A DNA stretch of 64,000 nucleotides from Aureococcus anophagefferens (taxonomy: Eukaryota > Sar > Pelagophyceae > Pelagomonadales > Pelagomonadaceae), in assembly GCF_000186865.1 (NCBI RefSeq), contig NW_008705566.1, positions 487,807 to 551,806 of the forward strand, given 5' to 3'. The notes beneath the pieces were generated by a model, which worked only from the letters and a program-made list of their open reading frames with translations, did no database searches and was not told the DNA's origin. Below are positions 9,120 through 18,909 of this stretch, one piece after another (the stretch's first letter is position 1; every line of letters starts with the position of its first letter). Made by a program: the position numbers and the translations under genes.

Positions 9120-9286
9120 GGCTGTGGTCGTCCCGGGTGGGTCGTCCCGACGCGCGCCGTTGCATCGCGCGGCCCGTTGCATCGCGCGGACATCGTGAAA
9201 AGCGGCTGTGGTCGTCCCGGGTGGTCGTCCCGACGCGCGCCGTTGCATCGCGCGGACCGTTGCATCGCGCGGACATCGTGAAAAGC
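9120..9286 (+). repeat. 84-bp tandem duplication directly upstream of start codon
   Basis: Two near-identical copies, 9120-9203 and 9204-9286, each run from GGCTGTGGTCGTCCCGGGTG to CATCGTGAAAAGC. They differ by one missing G and one C/A change. Each copy contains two GTTGCATCGCGCGG boxes, so the motif occurs four times. The second copy ends at the ATG at 9287, so this is 5' UTR or core promoter of the RRM gene, in the shared 277-bp divergent gap with the gene starting at 9009. Confidence 0.9.
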
Positions 9287-10152
9287 ATGGCCGACGCCAA
9301 GCCGAAAGGGCAGAAGGCGTCGGAGGTCGCGGAGCTGAAGAAGCAGATGGAGCTCATGCAGTCCATGCTCGAGACGCAGCGCAAGGAGATCGAGGCCATG
9401 CGCGCCAAGAAGAACGCGACCAAGGCCGCGTCGCCGCGCAAGGCGGCGTCGCCCAAGGCCGCGGCGACGCCGACGCGGCGGCGGTCCCACGGCGCCGCGG
9501 CGTCGCCCGCGGACCGCGACGCGGAGCCGTCGCGCGTGCTCCACGTCCGGGACCTGCCCGCGGACGCGACGAGCGGCGAGCTCGAGGCCCTGCTCGCGCG
9601 CTTCGCGCCCATCGAGAAGGTCGTGACCCTCGAGGGCAAGCGGCAGGCGCTCGTGCAGCTCGGCTCCGTCGCGGCGGCGGCGAACGCGCTCACGTGCTTC
9701 CGGGCCGTGCCCGCGGCCATCCGCGACCAGACCGTGGCCTTCTGCTACAGCACGCGCAAGTCGCTCACGGCGTCGCCGCGGAAGCAGGCCTCCTACGCGG
9801 CGCCCGTCGGCAGCCCCATCGTCCTCATGCCGCTTCCGGCGGGCGCGCCGCCGCGGCCCTTTGGGTTCCCGCCGCCGATGCAGCAGATGCCGCAGCAGCT
9901 CCAGCCCATCCCGCTCCAGCCCATCGGCCGCGGCTTCCCGCCGCCCAGGCCCTTTGGCGCCGCGCCGCCGCCCTTTGGGGCGCCGCCGCCCTTCGGCGCG
10001 CCGCCGCCCTTTGGGGCGCCGCCGCCCTTCGGCGCGCCGCCGCCCTTCGGCGCGCCGCCGCCCTTCGGCGCGCCGCGGCCCTACCGGTCCCAGCCGCCGA
10101 ACGAGCGACGGCGGCAGCGGCCCGAGAAGCGGCGGCGCGACTCCAGCCCGCG

Positions 10153-10186
<34 letters not shown>

Positions 10187-10276
10187 CCGGACGTCGACGA
10201 GGCCGCGGACGACCGGCGGCGGAAGCGGCGCTACGGCGGCGACGACGAGAGCGACGACGAGAGCGACGACGACTAA
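9287..10276 (+). CDS. PTB/hnRNP-L-like RRM protein with PPPFGA repeats
   Basis: A single exon of 329 residues. An N-terminal coiled coil (ELKKQMELMQSMLETQRKEI) precedes a basic SPRKAASPK linker. One RRM of the PTB/hnRNP-L type lies at about residues 82-165: VLHVRDLPADATSGELEALL as RNP2 side, GKRQALVQLGSV in place of RNP1, and a closing VAFCYSTRKSL. Next comes a Pro/Phe/Gly low-complexity region with six PPPFGA units, then an arginine-rich block and an acidic DDESDDESDDD tail. The arrangement suggests a nuclear RNA-binding or splicing regulator prone to phase separation; that role is inferred. Its stop is 6 bp from the convergent tubulin-like gene. Confidence 0.85.
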
Positions 10277-10282
10277 GGGCCT

Positions 10283-11623
10283 TTAGTCGATCGCGGGCGC
10301 GTCCTGGAGGTAGCCGAAGCGCGCGTCGTAGTCGTCGACGAGCTCGCAGAGCGCCTCGACCGCGGCGGCGACGTCGTCGCCCTCGAGCCCCGCGGCCTCG
10401 TAGCGGTGGAGGAAGGCGCGGGCGCCGCGCAGCTTCTCGACCTTGTCGACGTAGCCGACGACGAGCGCCGGCGCGAGGTTGAGGCACGCGACCGCCGCGA
10501 GCGCGCGGCGCCGCGGGTTCGCGCCGCCGTCGCCCCTGGCCGCGGCGAGCGCCGGCCCGCCGCTCAGCGACGTCGACCGCGGCTCGAAGAGGACCGCGCC
10601 CGGCGCGCCGCGCCGCAGGTCCGGGTTGAGCCGGCGCCGGAGCGCGCCGAGCGGCGGCCGGAAACTCGCGGACGCCGCGCCGCGGACGACGGCCGCCGCC
10701 GCGCACGCGAGCACCGGCCGGTCGAGCACGGCGTCGGCGCGCGGGTAGGCGTCGGCGAGGCGGATGGCGAGCTTGGCCCAGTCGCCGGCGTCCGCGCGCG
10801 CCGCGTGCGCCGGCCGCGAGAGCGTCGACCTCGCGTCCAAGAGGAAGAGCCGCGGGTCGGGCCGCGCCTTGGCCACGACGTCGCGGTCGCCGCGGAAGGC
10901 GACGTCCACGAGACGGTCGCCGAGCCAGTCGCGCCGCGGCAGGGTCAGCGCCGCCAGGTCGAGCGCGAAGGGCGCCGCGTCCGCGGCCGGCGCCGCGCGC
11001 CGCTCGTCCTTCGCCTCGACTTCCCGCAGGTCGCGCCAGAGCGTCGCGTCGCTGAACTCGCGGAGCTGCTGCAGGGCGAAGGCCGCGTTGTAGGGCGCGA
11101 GGGGCGACCCGAAGCCCCGGCGGCTCGTGACCGCGCCGAGCATCGTCGCGGCCGGGTAGTCGTCGCGGCAGTTTTGGCAGAGCGCGGCCGCGAGGCCCGC
11201 GGAGCCGCCCTCGAGGTCGAAGGCGAGCGTCACCGTCGACAGCCGCGCGCAGCGCTCCGCTTCCACTCGCAGCCGCTCCTCCGCCGCGGCGACGAGGTAC
11301 GCGCGACGCAGCAGGCCGTCGCCGAAGTTCTTGCCGCAGCCGCGGTCCGCGCCGCCGACGAGGTTCGCGCTCGCGACGCAGCCGGCGCCGAGCCGCGCGC
11401 CGGCGGCCTCGACGCTCCGGCAGTCGCCGTCGACGAAGATGGCGCGCGCGTGGCCGGAACGAGCGTCGAAGAGCGGCGACCGGCGGCGCACGACGCCTCT
11501 CGGGCTGGCGAGCGCGAGGCCGTCGGGCCGCTCCTTGCAATGGGCTTCCCGCGCGGCGATGGACCAGTACTCGACGCCGAGGTTGACGCCGCCGCCGCCG
11601 ACGTGGATTGAGACCGAGGACAT
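10283..11623 (-). CDS. Highly divergent tubulin-superfamily protein
   Basis: 446 residues from ATG 11623, the normal tubulin length. The N-terminus MSSVSIHVGGGGVNLGVEYW parallels the tubulin start with its nucleotide loop (V-Q-hydrophobic-GQCGNQIG-x2-FW). FVDGDCR, then NLVGGADRGCGKNFGDGL, matches the GAGNNWA-GHY region, and LREFSDATLWRDL matches the helix after PYNA (here APYNAAFALQQL). The signature glycine loop GGGTGSG is replaced by DLEGGSAGLA, so GTP binding is doubtful. Whether it derives from delta, epsilon or another class is unclear; the FW-x-hydrophobic-A-R-E beginning is nearest to epsilon. Misato-type relatives are an alternative. It is divergent from the cyclin Y gene, with 291 bp between starts. 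Confidence 0.7.
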   Translation of the reverse strand: MSSVSIHVGGGGVNLGVEYWSIAAREAHCKERPDGLALASPRGVVRRRSPLFDARSGHARAIFVDGDCRSVEAAGARLGAGCVASANLVGGADRGCGKNFGDGLLRRAYLVAAAEERLRVEAERCARLSTVTLAFDLEGGSAGLAAALCQNCRDDYPAATMLGAVTSRRGFGSPLAPYNAAFALQQLREFSDATLWRDLREVEAKDERRAAPAADAAPFALDLAALTLPRRDWLGDRLVDVAFRGDRDVVAKARPDPRLFLLDARSTLSRPAHAARADAGDWAKLAIRLADAYPRADAVLDRPVLACAAAAVVRGAASASFRPPLGALRRRLNPDLRRGAPGAVLFEPRSTSLSGGPALAAARGDGGANPRRRALAAVACLNLAPALVVGYVDKVEKLRGARAFLHRYEAAGLEGDDVAAAVEALCELVDDYDARFGYLQDAPAID

Positions 11624-11914
11624 GGCTTTTATGGGTTTGAATGAGGCTCCATAAGCATGCTCTCTTGTGGCAACTTTGGCGTCGCTCGACAGATCTTGAG
11701 GGCACTGAGTCGAAGAGAGGCAACTCGAGGCACTCGAGGCGCGGCGACAGGCCGCATCCGGCCCGTGACAACCTGCTCGCTGCGCCCGCGGCGCGCGGCG
11801 TGAGCCCATCTCCTGCGCCGCGCGCGACGCGCTCGGATTCGACGCCGCCGAGGAGAGAATCATCCCTCCCTCGCTCTCCGGACCTCGAAACTCCGGAGAA
11901 ACGGCTTCGGCGCG

Positions 11915-13297
11915 ATGGACCTCGGCTTCATGGACCCGGTGCTCGTGGACCTGCCGCAGCGCGACCAGCAGCCGAAGATCGTCGCCGCGGGCCGCAACAG
12001 CACGAGCATGCAGCCGAAGATCATGCTCCCCGGCGAGCCCGCGCGGCCGCCGCGGCCGCCGGAGCGGGCCGGGAGCCCCGGCGCGGCGTTCGCGCTGCAG
12101 ATGGTCGCGCCGCAGCCCATCGCCGGGAGCCGCGACTCGCTCGCGAGCCGCGACTCGCTCGACAGCGACGGCGGCGGCGGCCGCGCGCCCGACGAGGGCA
12201 CGCCGCTCTCCGGCGGCGCGGCGCCCGTCGTCGAGCGCGCGTGCGGCGGCTACGGGTCCAGCGCCGGCGCGTCGAGCTCGCGGGGGTCCGCGGGCCGCGC
12301 GACGCCGGCCGCGTCCGCCGCGAGCTCGGGCCACCGGCGGCGCGTGAACTGGGGGGGCAGCGCGTCCGCGCGCCGCGAGTCGCCGGGCGAGGCCGGCTCG
12401 CTGAACGAGGAGTCGCGGTTCACGATGACCTACGAGACGGCGACGCCGCGGCTGCCGCGCCAGGTCGCCTACGCGTCGCCGTCGCGGCGCATGCGCGGCC
12501 GCCAGTACGAGCAGGTCGGCTCCGCGTCGGGCTCCGTGAGCCGGCCCGACTTCGACGACTGCCTGCGGCGGTCCGCGGCGGTGCTCCACAAGCACGTGAG
12601 CGTCTGCGAGTGGCGCCACGCGCGCGCGGTCCGGAGCCGGCCCGACACGCTCGAGACGGGCCAGTTCCGCGACAGCGCCGCCAAGCTCTTCGAGGAGAGC
12701 CGCTACGTGAGCCCCCAGTACGAGATCACGCTCTTCCACGGCGCGCCCGTGACGTGGACGGGCCTCCAGTTCCACACGCGCGCGGTGGAGCAGACCTTCG
12801 CGGCGCCGACGATGAAGGACATCTACACGTTCCTCAGCACGCTCTTCGTGCGCGCGCACCTCAGCAGCGAGTGCTCCATCGTGTGCCTCATCTACGTCGA
12901 GCGGCTCATGGAGAAGGCGAACGTGCCGCTGCTCGCGGCGACGTGGCGGCCCATCCTGCTGTGCTCCATGCTGCTGGCGTCCAAGGTCTGGCAGGACTGC
13001 GCGTCCTGGAACATCGAGTTCTCCGTCGTGTTCCCCCAGTTCTCGCTCGCGGCGATCAACGCGCTCGAGCGGAACTACGTGACGGCCGTCGGCTGGGACA
13101 TGTACATCTCCCAGTCGCTCTACGCCAAGTACTACTTCGCCCTGCGGTCCCTCAACGAGAAGCACGACTTCCGCCGCAAGTACAACCGCTTCGTCCTCAA
13201 CGACAGCAAGGAGCAGCCCAAGGACGCGAACATGGTCGAGCTCCGGTCCAACAAGATCCGCTCCGAGTGGGTCAAGGCGCTCTCCAAGTCCCTCTGA
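11915..13297 (+). CDS. Cyclin Y family protein
   Basis: A single exon of 460 residues. Residues 1-200 are disordered, Ser/Arg/Gly-rich, with many potential phosphosites. The cyclin Y core follows (about 205-440): DIYTFLSTLFVRAHLSSECS, IVCLIYVERLMEKANVPLL, LASKVWQDCASWNIEFS and ISQSLYAKYYFALR are near-diagnostic. In animals cyclin Y activates CDK14/16 at the plasma membrane and supports Wnt and ciliary processes. Here a partner CDK is not in the window. No N-terminal myristoylation signal is present (MDLGF), unlike animal CCNY. The stop is 29 bp from the convergent nucleoporin-like gene. Confidence 0.93.
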   Translation: MDLGFMDPVLVDLPQRDQQPKIVAAGRNSTSMQPKIMLPGEPARPPRPPERAGSPGAAFALQMVAPQPIAGSRDSLASRDSLDSDGGGGRAPDEGTPLSGGAAPVVERACGGYGSSAGASSSRGSAGRATPAASAASSGHRRRVNWGGSASARRESPGEAGSLNEESRFTMTYETATPRLPRQVAYASPSRRMRGRQYEQVGSASGSVSRPDFDDCLRRSAAVLHKHVSVCEWRHARAVRSRPDTLETGQFRDSAAKLFEESRYVSPQYEITLFHGAPVTWTGLQFHTRAVEQTFAAPTMKDIYTFLSTLFVRAHLSSECSIVCLIYVERLMEKANVPLLAATWRPILLCSMLLASKVWQDCASWNIEFSVVFPQFSLAAINALERNYVTAVGWDMYISQSLYAKYYFALRSLNEKHDFRRKYNRFVLNDSKEQPKDANMVELRSNKIRSEWVKALSKSL

Positions 13298-13326
13298 GTT
13301 TTGTGTAATGTGAAATCGCCCTATTC

Positions 13327-13974
13327 TTATTCCGCCGGGGACGCGGCCTCCTTCTCCGGGGACGCCGCGGCGTTCTTCGCCGGGGACGCGGCCTCCTTCT
13401 CCGGGGACGCCGCGGCCTCCTTCTCCGGGGACGCGGCCTCCTTCGCCGGGGACGCGGCCTCCTTCGCCGGGGACGCGGCCTCCTTCGCCGGGGACGCGGC
13501 CTCCTTCGCCGGGGACGCGGCCTCCTTCGCCGGAGCCTCGGCGGCGGGCGCCGGCGCTGTCTCCTCCTTCGCGTCGTCCGCGGCGGCGGCCGGCGCGGCG
13601 GGCGCCGTCAGCGCGATGTTGGCGAACGGGTTCGCGGCCGCCGGCGGCGGCGCGAGCGTGATGTTGGCGAAGGGATTCGCGGCCGCCGGGGGCGCCGCCA
13701 GCGTGACGTTTGCGAAGGGATTCGTCGACGCCGGCGCCGCCAGCGACACGTTCGCAAACGGGTTCGACGACGTCGGCGCCTCCGCGACGGGCGCCATCTG
13801 CGCCGGCCGCCGCGCCTTGACGATGCGCCGCGTCTTCAGCTTCTCCGCCGACGCGCGCTGGAACGTGCCCGCTTGCAGCTCCGGGTTGAAGGCGCGCGGG
13901 TCGTCGTCGGCCCGCTCCTGCGCCTCGTAGTCCTCGCGCCGCATCTGGCCGTTCGCATTGCGGCGCTTCGACAT
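13327..13974 (-). CDS. NUP50/Nup2-like nucleoporin, short form
   Basis: 215 residues. The N-terminus MSKRRNANGQMRREDYEAQE, with GTFQRASAEKLKTRRIVKA and RRP, matches the NUP50 importin-alpha-binding domain (basic start, then A-S-x-E-x-L-x-x-R-x-I-x-K-A-x-R). Four NPFAN-type units follow (NPFANVSLAAP, NPFANVTLAAP, NPFANITLAPP, NPFANIALTAP), an FG-like repeat for nuclear transport. The C-terminal 80 residues are tandem KEAASPA/KEAASPE units, encoded by an 18-bp-period GC-rich repeat (13330-13530). The Ran-binding domain of full NUP50 is missing. It may act at the nuclear basket or shuttle importin alpha. Confidence 0.75.
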   Translation of the reverse strand: MSKRRNANGQMRREDYEAQERADDDPRAFNPELQAGTFQRASAEKLKTRRIVKARRPAQMAPVAEAPTSSNPFANVSLAAPASTNPFANVTLAAPPAAANPFANITLAPPPAAANPFANIALTAPAAPAAAADDAKEETAPAPAAEAPAKEAASPAKEAASPAKEAASPAKEAASPAKEAASPEKEAAASPEKEAASPAKNAAASPEKEAASPAE

Positions 13975-14520
13975 TTTTGGAACTTTTTGTGCACCTCGAG
14001 GAGGCGCGCGACGCTGGCGGCTGCGGGAGGCGATTAGACCTCGCGACGCTGGCGGCTGCGGAGGACCTCGTGTCGATGCAACACCAGTTCAAGGTCGTTG
14101 ATGAAGGCCCCTGTTCGCCTCGCCTGGCGCCACGGCCTCTCGAATGTTCGTTCTGTCACTCGCTGCGACGCGGCGCTCGCTCTTTCTGCGAAAATTGGAG
14201 CCGCGCGCGCGCGAGCGTCGCGCGACGACGGCCGCGGGAATCGCGGTTCGCGTCGTTCGTCGGCGCACGACGCGGGCGTCTCGCTCGGGCTTCGCGCTAC
14301 ACGGCTGTCGCCGGCGTTCGGAGAGTAGCAACGCGACGCCGATGCCGCGCATTTGCGGAGGATAGGAGGCCTTCCAGAGACGCCTCCAGAGCGCCACCAA
14401 CCTCCATTCGAGGTGCGATTGCGAATTAGCGAAGCCACGAGTAGGACGCCGTCCGTCGGCCTTTCGTTTACGGGGACGCGGCGACCCCCGACCCCGACTC
14501 CCCTCCCCCCTCTCCCAAAT
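13975..14520. other. Gene-free stretch, 546 bp
   Basis: No convincing coding frame on either strand. Near the left end, GCGACGCTGGCGGCTGCGG occurs twice (14008-14026 and 14043-14061), a 35-bp-period duplication. The rest is a divergent promoter region for the genes starting at 13974 and 14521. It includes a CCCCGACCCCGACTCCCCTC pyrimidine-rich run just before the ATG at 14521. Confidence 0.6.
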
Positions 14521-15060
14521 ATGTCCGACCTCTCCCAGCGCCTCGAGCGGGCGAGCATCGAGGAGCACATGGACGTGGGCGACCCCGAGGTCATCAACAA
14601 GGTGTCGCCCCGCGGCGTCGAGGCCACGGGCGCCCCGCCCTTCATCAAGCGCTCGTCGGCGACGGAGGACCTCTGGAGCGACCTCGGCGCGGCCCCCGCG
14701 GCCGCCGGCGGCCTCCCGCCCCCCGCGTCCCCGAGCGAGAAGCGCGCGAGCCCGACGTTCGCGGACGCCGAGGCCGTCCTCCGGTCGCACGCGGCCGTGC
14801 GCCGCCGGTCCCACGAGACCATGAGGGTCGTCGCGGTCCCCGACGGCCGCGGCGGCACGCGCGTCGCCCTCGAGGTCCCGGCGCCCGAGCGCGCGCCCGC
14901 GGCGCCGGAAGGCGTCGGCTCGTCGATCCTCGACGGCCTCGGCCGCGTCTCGTGCTGCGACCGGCCCCGGGCCGAGTCCCGCGACGTCGCCGTCGACGAC
15001 CTCCGCGACATCCCGAAGCCGCCGCCGCGCCCGGGCCACCAGCGCCTCGACTCCTACTGA
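14521..15060 (+). CDS. Unknown disordered protein
   Basis: 179 residues, single exon, start MSDLSQRLERASIEEHMDVG chosen as the first ATG after a pyrimidine-rich leader. It contains short conserved-looking blocks (GDPEVINKVSPRGVEATGAP, ATEDLWSDLG) in an otherwise Pro/Ala/Arg-rich chain. It ends with SCCDRPRAESRDVAVDDLRD and a Pro-rich tail. No domain, signal peptide or membrane segment seen. Possibly a phosphoprotein. Confidence 0.6.
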   Translation: MSDLSQRLERASIEEHMDVGDPEVINKVSPRGVEATGAPPFIKRSSATEDLWSDLGAAPAAAGGLPPPASPSEKRASPTFADAEAVLRSHAAVRRRSHETMRVVAVPDGRGGTRVALEVPAPERAPAAPEGVGSSILDGLGRVSCCDRPRAESRDVAVDDLRDIPKPPPRPGHQRLDSY

Positions 15061-15461
15061 GCGACCGCGGCCGGCCGCGACCGCGCGTCGACCGCGATTT
15101 TCACGACCACATCGACCACGTTTTTCACGACCACCACGTCTCGACCACGATTTTCACGACCACGTCGCCCAAGTGCTATCCACTGATTTTACGACCACTA
15201 TCCACTATCAATTTTACGACCACTATCCACTGACCACGTCGCCCACGATCCGCTGTCCAGAGAGAAAAATTCGGTGACACGCGTTTTTCTCGCGCGACCA
15301 CGACCACGACCGGACGCCCCCTTCTTCTTCCCCGCTGACCCACGACGACCCGACCACGACCACGGCTCCGGAACGACCACGACGCGCCGAAAGACCCACG
15401 GCGAAGGCCCGCCGCATAACCACGCGAGATAGAACGCGCCGACTCGCGCGCCGCGCTAGGA
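15061..15461. repeat. Degenerate CACGACCA simple-sequence region
   Basis: Between a plus-strand stop and a minus-strand stop lies about 400 bp rich in CACGACCA, TTTTCACGACCA and ACGACCACTATCCACT units, repeated irregularly from about 15097 to 15395. The AT content is higher than in the neighbours. On the minus strand it reads TGGTCGTG. No coding potential beyond repeat-driven frames. It could serve as the shared 3' end of both genes. Confidence 0.75.
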
Positions 15462-16694
15462 TTAGTCCGCGAGCGCGCCGAAGCCGCCGAGGGACCGGCC
15501 GCCCGCCTTCTTCGCGGCGGCCCTGCTCGGCCCGCCGCGCGACTTCGCCGGCGCCGTGGACCAGCCGCCCGCGTTCGCCGGCTTGGGCTTGGCCGCGCCG
15601 GCCTTGTGCCGGAGGTCCCGGAGGTGCTTCCGCAGCGGCGCGAGGCGCGCGTCCAACTCCTCGTCCGTCTCGTACCAGCCCCGGCAGGCCTGCTCGAGCT
15701 GCGCGACGCGCGCCTCCAGGTCGTCCTTCTCGCCGAGCTTCGCCGCCTCCTGGACCGACAAGTAGCCACCTTTCGCCTTCTGCTCGAGCGCCGCGAGGGG
15801 CGCGAGCTGCTTGTGGAGCGCGCGGAGCGCCGCGTCGTGCTCGAGCTTGGGCCCCGCGCCCGCGCAGGCGCGGTCGTCCAACTTCTTCCGGTTCGCTTCC
15901 ACGACGGCGCGCTGCTTGAGCGCCTTCGGCGACCCGTCCGCGGCCAACGCCTCCAACCGCGCGTCCATCTGGCCGAGCGCCCGGACCTTCTCCGGCGCCG
16001 TGAGCGCGCCGTCGTCGAGCATCCGCTTCGTCGCCTCCAGCAGCCACGTGCACTTCGCCTCGAGGTCGTCCGTGGACCCGACGCCGTAGAGCGCGTCCTC
16101 GTCGTCCGTCAACGCCTCCCGGTTCATCAGTTTCGCGTCCATGGCGACGAAGCGGCCCCGCAGCTCCTTCAGGTCGGCCATGAGCCGCTTCTTCTCGGAC
16201 CAGGACCCCGCCTTCTTCTTCACGATGCGCTGGAACGTCGCGACCTCCGCCGCGCAGAGCACGTGCTCGCGGCTCAGCTCCGCGGGGCCGCTCTCGTCCG
16301 CGACGGTCTCCGACTCGTCCGCGTCGACGGCGCGCTCGCAGCGCGGGAAGACGTGGACGAAGAAGAGGTTGCGCCCCGTGTCGTGCTGCGTCTTGAAGCT
16401 CCCCGCCGACGCGAAGTCGCAGCACGCCGACTTGTCGTCCGCGTAGCCGACGCCGTTGAGCGCCGCGACGACCCACTTCTGCAGCGCCGCGTCGTACTTC
16501 TGGCGGTTCGCCTTGCCCGCGCCGACGACGAGCGTCACGCGCACCATGGCCGACAGCCGGTCCTCGCGCGGCGCGGCGAAGGCGTCCGTGATGAGTTGCG
16601 TCACGCTCGCGGCGCTCGACAGCGAGCCGAGGTCGAACTCGTCGCTCTCGAGCAGGCTCCGCATCTGGCCCGCGACGCCGTGGAACGACGCCAT
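15462..16694 (-). CDS. Conserved unknown protein with coiled-coil C-terminus
   Basis: 410 residues from ATG 16694 (MASFHGVAGQMRSLLESDEF); upstream in-frame Met at 16778 is less likely. Residues 55-130 form a compact globular block: MVRVTLVVGAGKANRQKYDA, GVGYADDKSACCDFASAG, then SFKTQHDTGRNLFFVHVFP, which looks like a conserved eukaryotic module of unknown function. The remaining 250 residues are Lys/Glu/Leu-rich helices likely to form coiled coils, ending in a Gly/Lys/Arg tail. It is divergent from the dysferlin-domain gene, with 111 bp between starts. That gap contains an inverted repeat around TGCCAACTTGTGGCA. Confidence 0.65.
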   Translation of the reverse strand: MASFHGVAGQMRSLLESDEFDLGSLSSAASVTQLITDAFAAPREDRLSAMVRVTLVVGAGKANRQKYDAALQKWVVAALNGVGYADDKSACCDFASAGSFKTQHDTGRNLFFVHVFPRCERAVDADESETVADESGPAELSREHVLCAAEVATFQRIVKKKAGSWSEKKRLMADLKELRGRFVAMDAKLMNREALTDDEDALYGVGSTDDLEAKCTWLLEATKRMLDDGALTAPEKVRALGQMDARLEALAADGSPKALKQRAVVEANRKKLDDRACAGAGPKLEHDAALRALHKQLAPLAALEQKAKGGYLSVQEAAKLGEKDDLEARVAQLEQACRGWYETDEELDARLAPLRKHLRDLRHKAGAAKPKPANAGGWSTAPAKSRGGPSRAAAKKAGGRSLGGFGALAD

Positions 16695-16805
16695 CGCTGC
16701 GTTCGAGACGCGGCGCTCGACGGTGACGACGGCGCTGCGGGTGGCGAGCGGCCGCGGCCTTGTGCCAACTTGTGGCAATCGAGTCTAGAATTAATCGAGG
16801 AGCCG

Positions 16806-18254
16806 ATGGCCGCCTCCACAGACGACGACGAGGCGCGGCGCCTGGCCGAATTGATCGGCGGCGACAGCGACTCGGACGAGGAGGAGACGGATGCGGACCG
16901 CCTGCGCATGGCCCAGCTCCTCGGCCGGCGCGGCATCTCCGACGAGGCCTCCGACGACGACGACGCGCCCGTCGTGACGACGCCGGCGCTCGTGCCGCGC
17001 GCGCCGCCGGCGCCGCCGCAGCTCGTCGTGCTGCCGCCCGAGGTGCGGAGCGGCACGAAGCGCAACCCCGAGGTCGGCGGCATCGGCGCGACGACCGCCG
17101 AGGGCCCGGGCCTCGCGGCCGCGGCGCGCGACCGCGCGCGCGCCGCGGCCGCCGCGGCCGCGCCGTCGGGCGTCCACGGGCCCGAGCCGCCGCCGCCGCC
17201 GCGGCGCGCGCCGCCGCCGGAGCCCCTCGTCCAGCACCTCTTCGACCGCGCGCTGGACCGCGACGGCGACGCGACGTCGTCGGACGAGGACGTCGACGTC
17301 GCCCTGGGCCCCGACGCGGCGCCGGCGGGGTTCGCGGAGACGCCCGCGACCGTCCCCGACGAGCCCGTCGTCGCCGTGCCGGAGCCGCCGCCGCCGCCGG
17401 CGCCGGCGTCGACGTCGCGCCTCGCGCCCGAGCGGCGCGCGTCCGCGGCGCTCCTCGAGCGCATCAACGACCGGCTCCACGCGCTCCAGAACGACGAGGC
17501 CGTCGACGAGGACGAGCTCGACCTCAGGCGCGACGCGCCCGTCGTCGTGGAGAGCGACGAGGACGCCGCGGTCTTCTGCCGCGCGGCCGCGCTCGCGCAC
17601 GACGTCGCGACGGCCGGCGGCTGCGAGATCGAGGTCGACTTCGTGTGGGAGAACGAGGCGCGCGACGACCCGCGGTCCGCGGGCCAGGCCCTCGCGAGCA
17701 TGGCGGGCCGCTTCGCGAAGAAGGGCGCGCCGCCGAGCCCGCCGCCGCCGGACAAGCCCTGGCGGCCCGCGGAGCCCGCGATCCGCAACTTACCGCGCCG
17801 CGTGCAGCCGCGGCGGCGGCCGCCCTTCGAGTGCCCCGCGCGGCCGGCGCTCGCCCGGTGCTTCGTCGGCGGCCCGCCGGCCGACGACGCGGGCCTGCCC
17901 AACGGCACCTGGCGCTGGCTCAGCCCCTGGCAGGTCGACTCGCGCGTCCACGGCAGCGACCGCCGGTCGGCCGCCGACGCGCCGCCGGACGCGTGGCTCT
18001 ACGCGCGCGCGTGGCCGCCGGACGACGTCGGCTACGACCACGTCGAGGAGAGCGCGAAGAAGGTGCGCTGCCGCCGCTGGGTGCGGCCGCGCGAGCGCGT
18101 CGCCGTCGCGCCCGTCGTCTCCGCGCTCCTCGACGCCGGAGCGCCCGCGGCGTTCCTCGCCGCGGAGTTCCGCCGCCGCGCCAGGGGCGACGTCCTCGAC
18201 GTCGACGCGGCGCTCGCGGCGCTCCCGCCGAAGCCGGCGCCCGCGCCGGCGGCC

Positions 18255-18293
<39 letters not shown>

Positions 18294-18881
18294 CGGTCGC
18301 CGCCGAGGACCGCGCCCGACCTCGGCGACGGCGTCACCATCGACTACGTCTGGGAGAACCAGCGCTGGCGGCCGACGGGCGTCCAGGGCCAGGGCACCTG
18401 GGACAACGGCGCGCTCCTGCGCCGCGCGCCCTACGACGGCGGGTCCCGCGTCGAGCTCGGCCGCCTCTTCCGCAAGCACGGGGGCCCGCCGTCGATGGAG
18501 GCGGAGCTCGTGCCCGAGGACTCGGGGCTGCCGCTCGACGGCGACGAGGGCAGGCGGTCGACGGCCTGGCGCTGGCTCGGGCCCTGGGTCGTCGACTCGC
18601 GGTCCTTCGGCGCCGAGCGCGTGCTCGGCGCCGACGAGCCGGAGCCCGGCGCCGACGGCTGGCTCTACGGCTTCGACTGGCCGCGCGACGGCGCGGGCTA
18701 CGCGGCGCGGCCGACGCCGCGGTCCTTCGTCCGCTGCCGCCGCTGGGTCCGGCCCCGGGAGCCCCTCGACGCCGGCAAGCCGCCGAGCCGCTCCCACTCC
18801 GAGGAGGACGGCCTCATCCCCATCGACGACCCGGGCGCGCCGCCGCCGCCCCGCGCGTCGAACGTCAAGCTCTTCTCCTGA
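16806..18881 (+). CDS. Protein with two dysferlin-type (DysF) domains
   Basis: 691 residues, single exon, ATG 16806. The N-terminal 270 residues are acidic and Pro/Ala-rich. Two DysF-like modules follow, about 273-431 and 510-652. Each has an E-N element (FVWENEARDD; YVWENQRWRP), a W-x-W-x4-W-x-V-D-S-R core (WRWLSPWQVDSR; WRWLGPWVVDSR), a Y-W element (WLYARAWP; WLYGFDWP) and an RRW-x-RPRE end (CRRWVRPRE in both). They are separated by a run of 12 prolines. DysF domains occur in ferlins, Pex23/24-type peroxins and TECPR1, usually linked to membrane repair or peroxisomes. No membrane segment is seen here, so the role is open. Confidence 0.8.
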
Positions 18882-18909
18882 GTTTTCTTCTATTTAAGAC
18901 ATGTGATTC

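Noticed and set aside
13330..13530. CRISPR-like look of the GCCTCCTTCGCCGGGGACGC array
   Set aside because: It is a short coding repeat (KEAASPA) without spacers, in a eukaryotic nucleoporin-like gene.
10283..14092. Continuous minus-strand frame joining the tubulin-like gene to antisense of cyclin Y and the nucleoporin region
   Set aside because: Only the part below 11623 is tubulin-like and of tubulin length. Above that it is antisense to the clear cyclin Y gene.
15097..15395. Possible coding frames through the CACGACCA region
   Set aside because: The frames are driven by the simple repeat, with no start context or protein-like composition.
15606..16805. Upstream extension of the dysferlin-domain frame
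   Set aside because: It is antisense to the unknown gene at 15462-16694 and is Arg/Leu-rich. ATG 16806 gives a normal acidic start.
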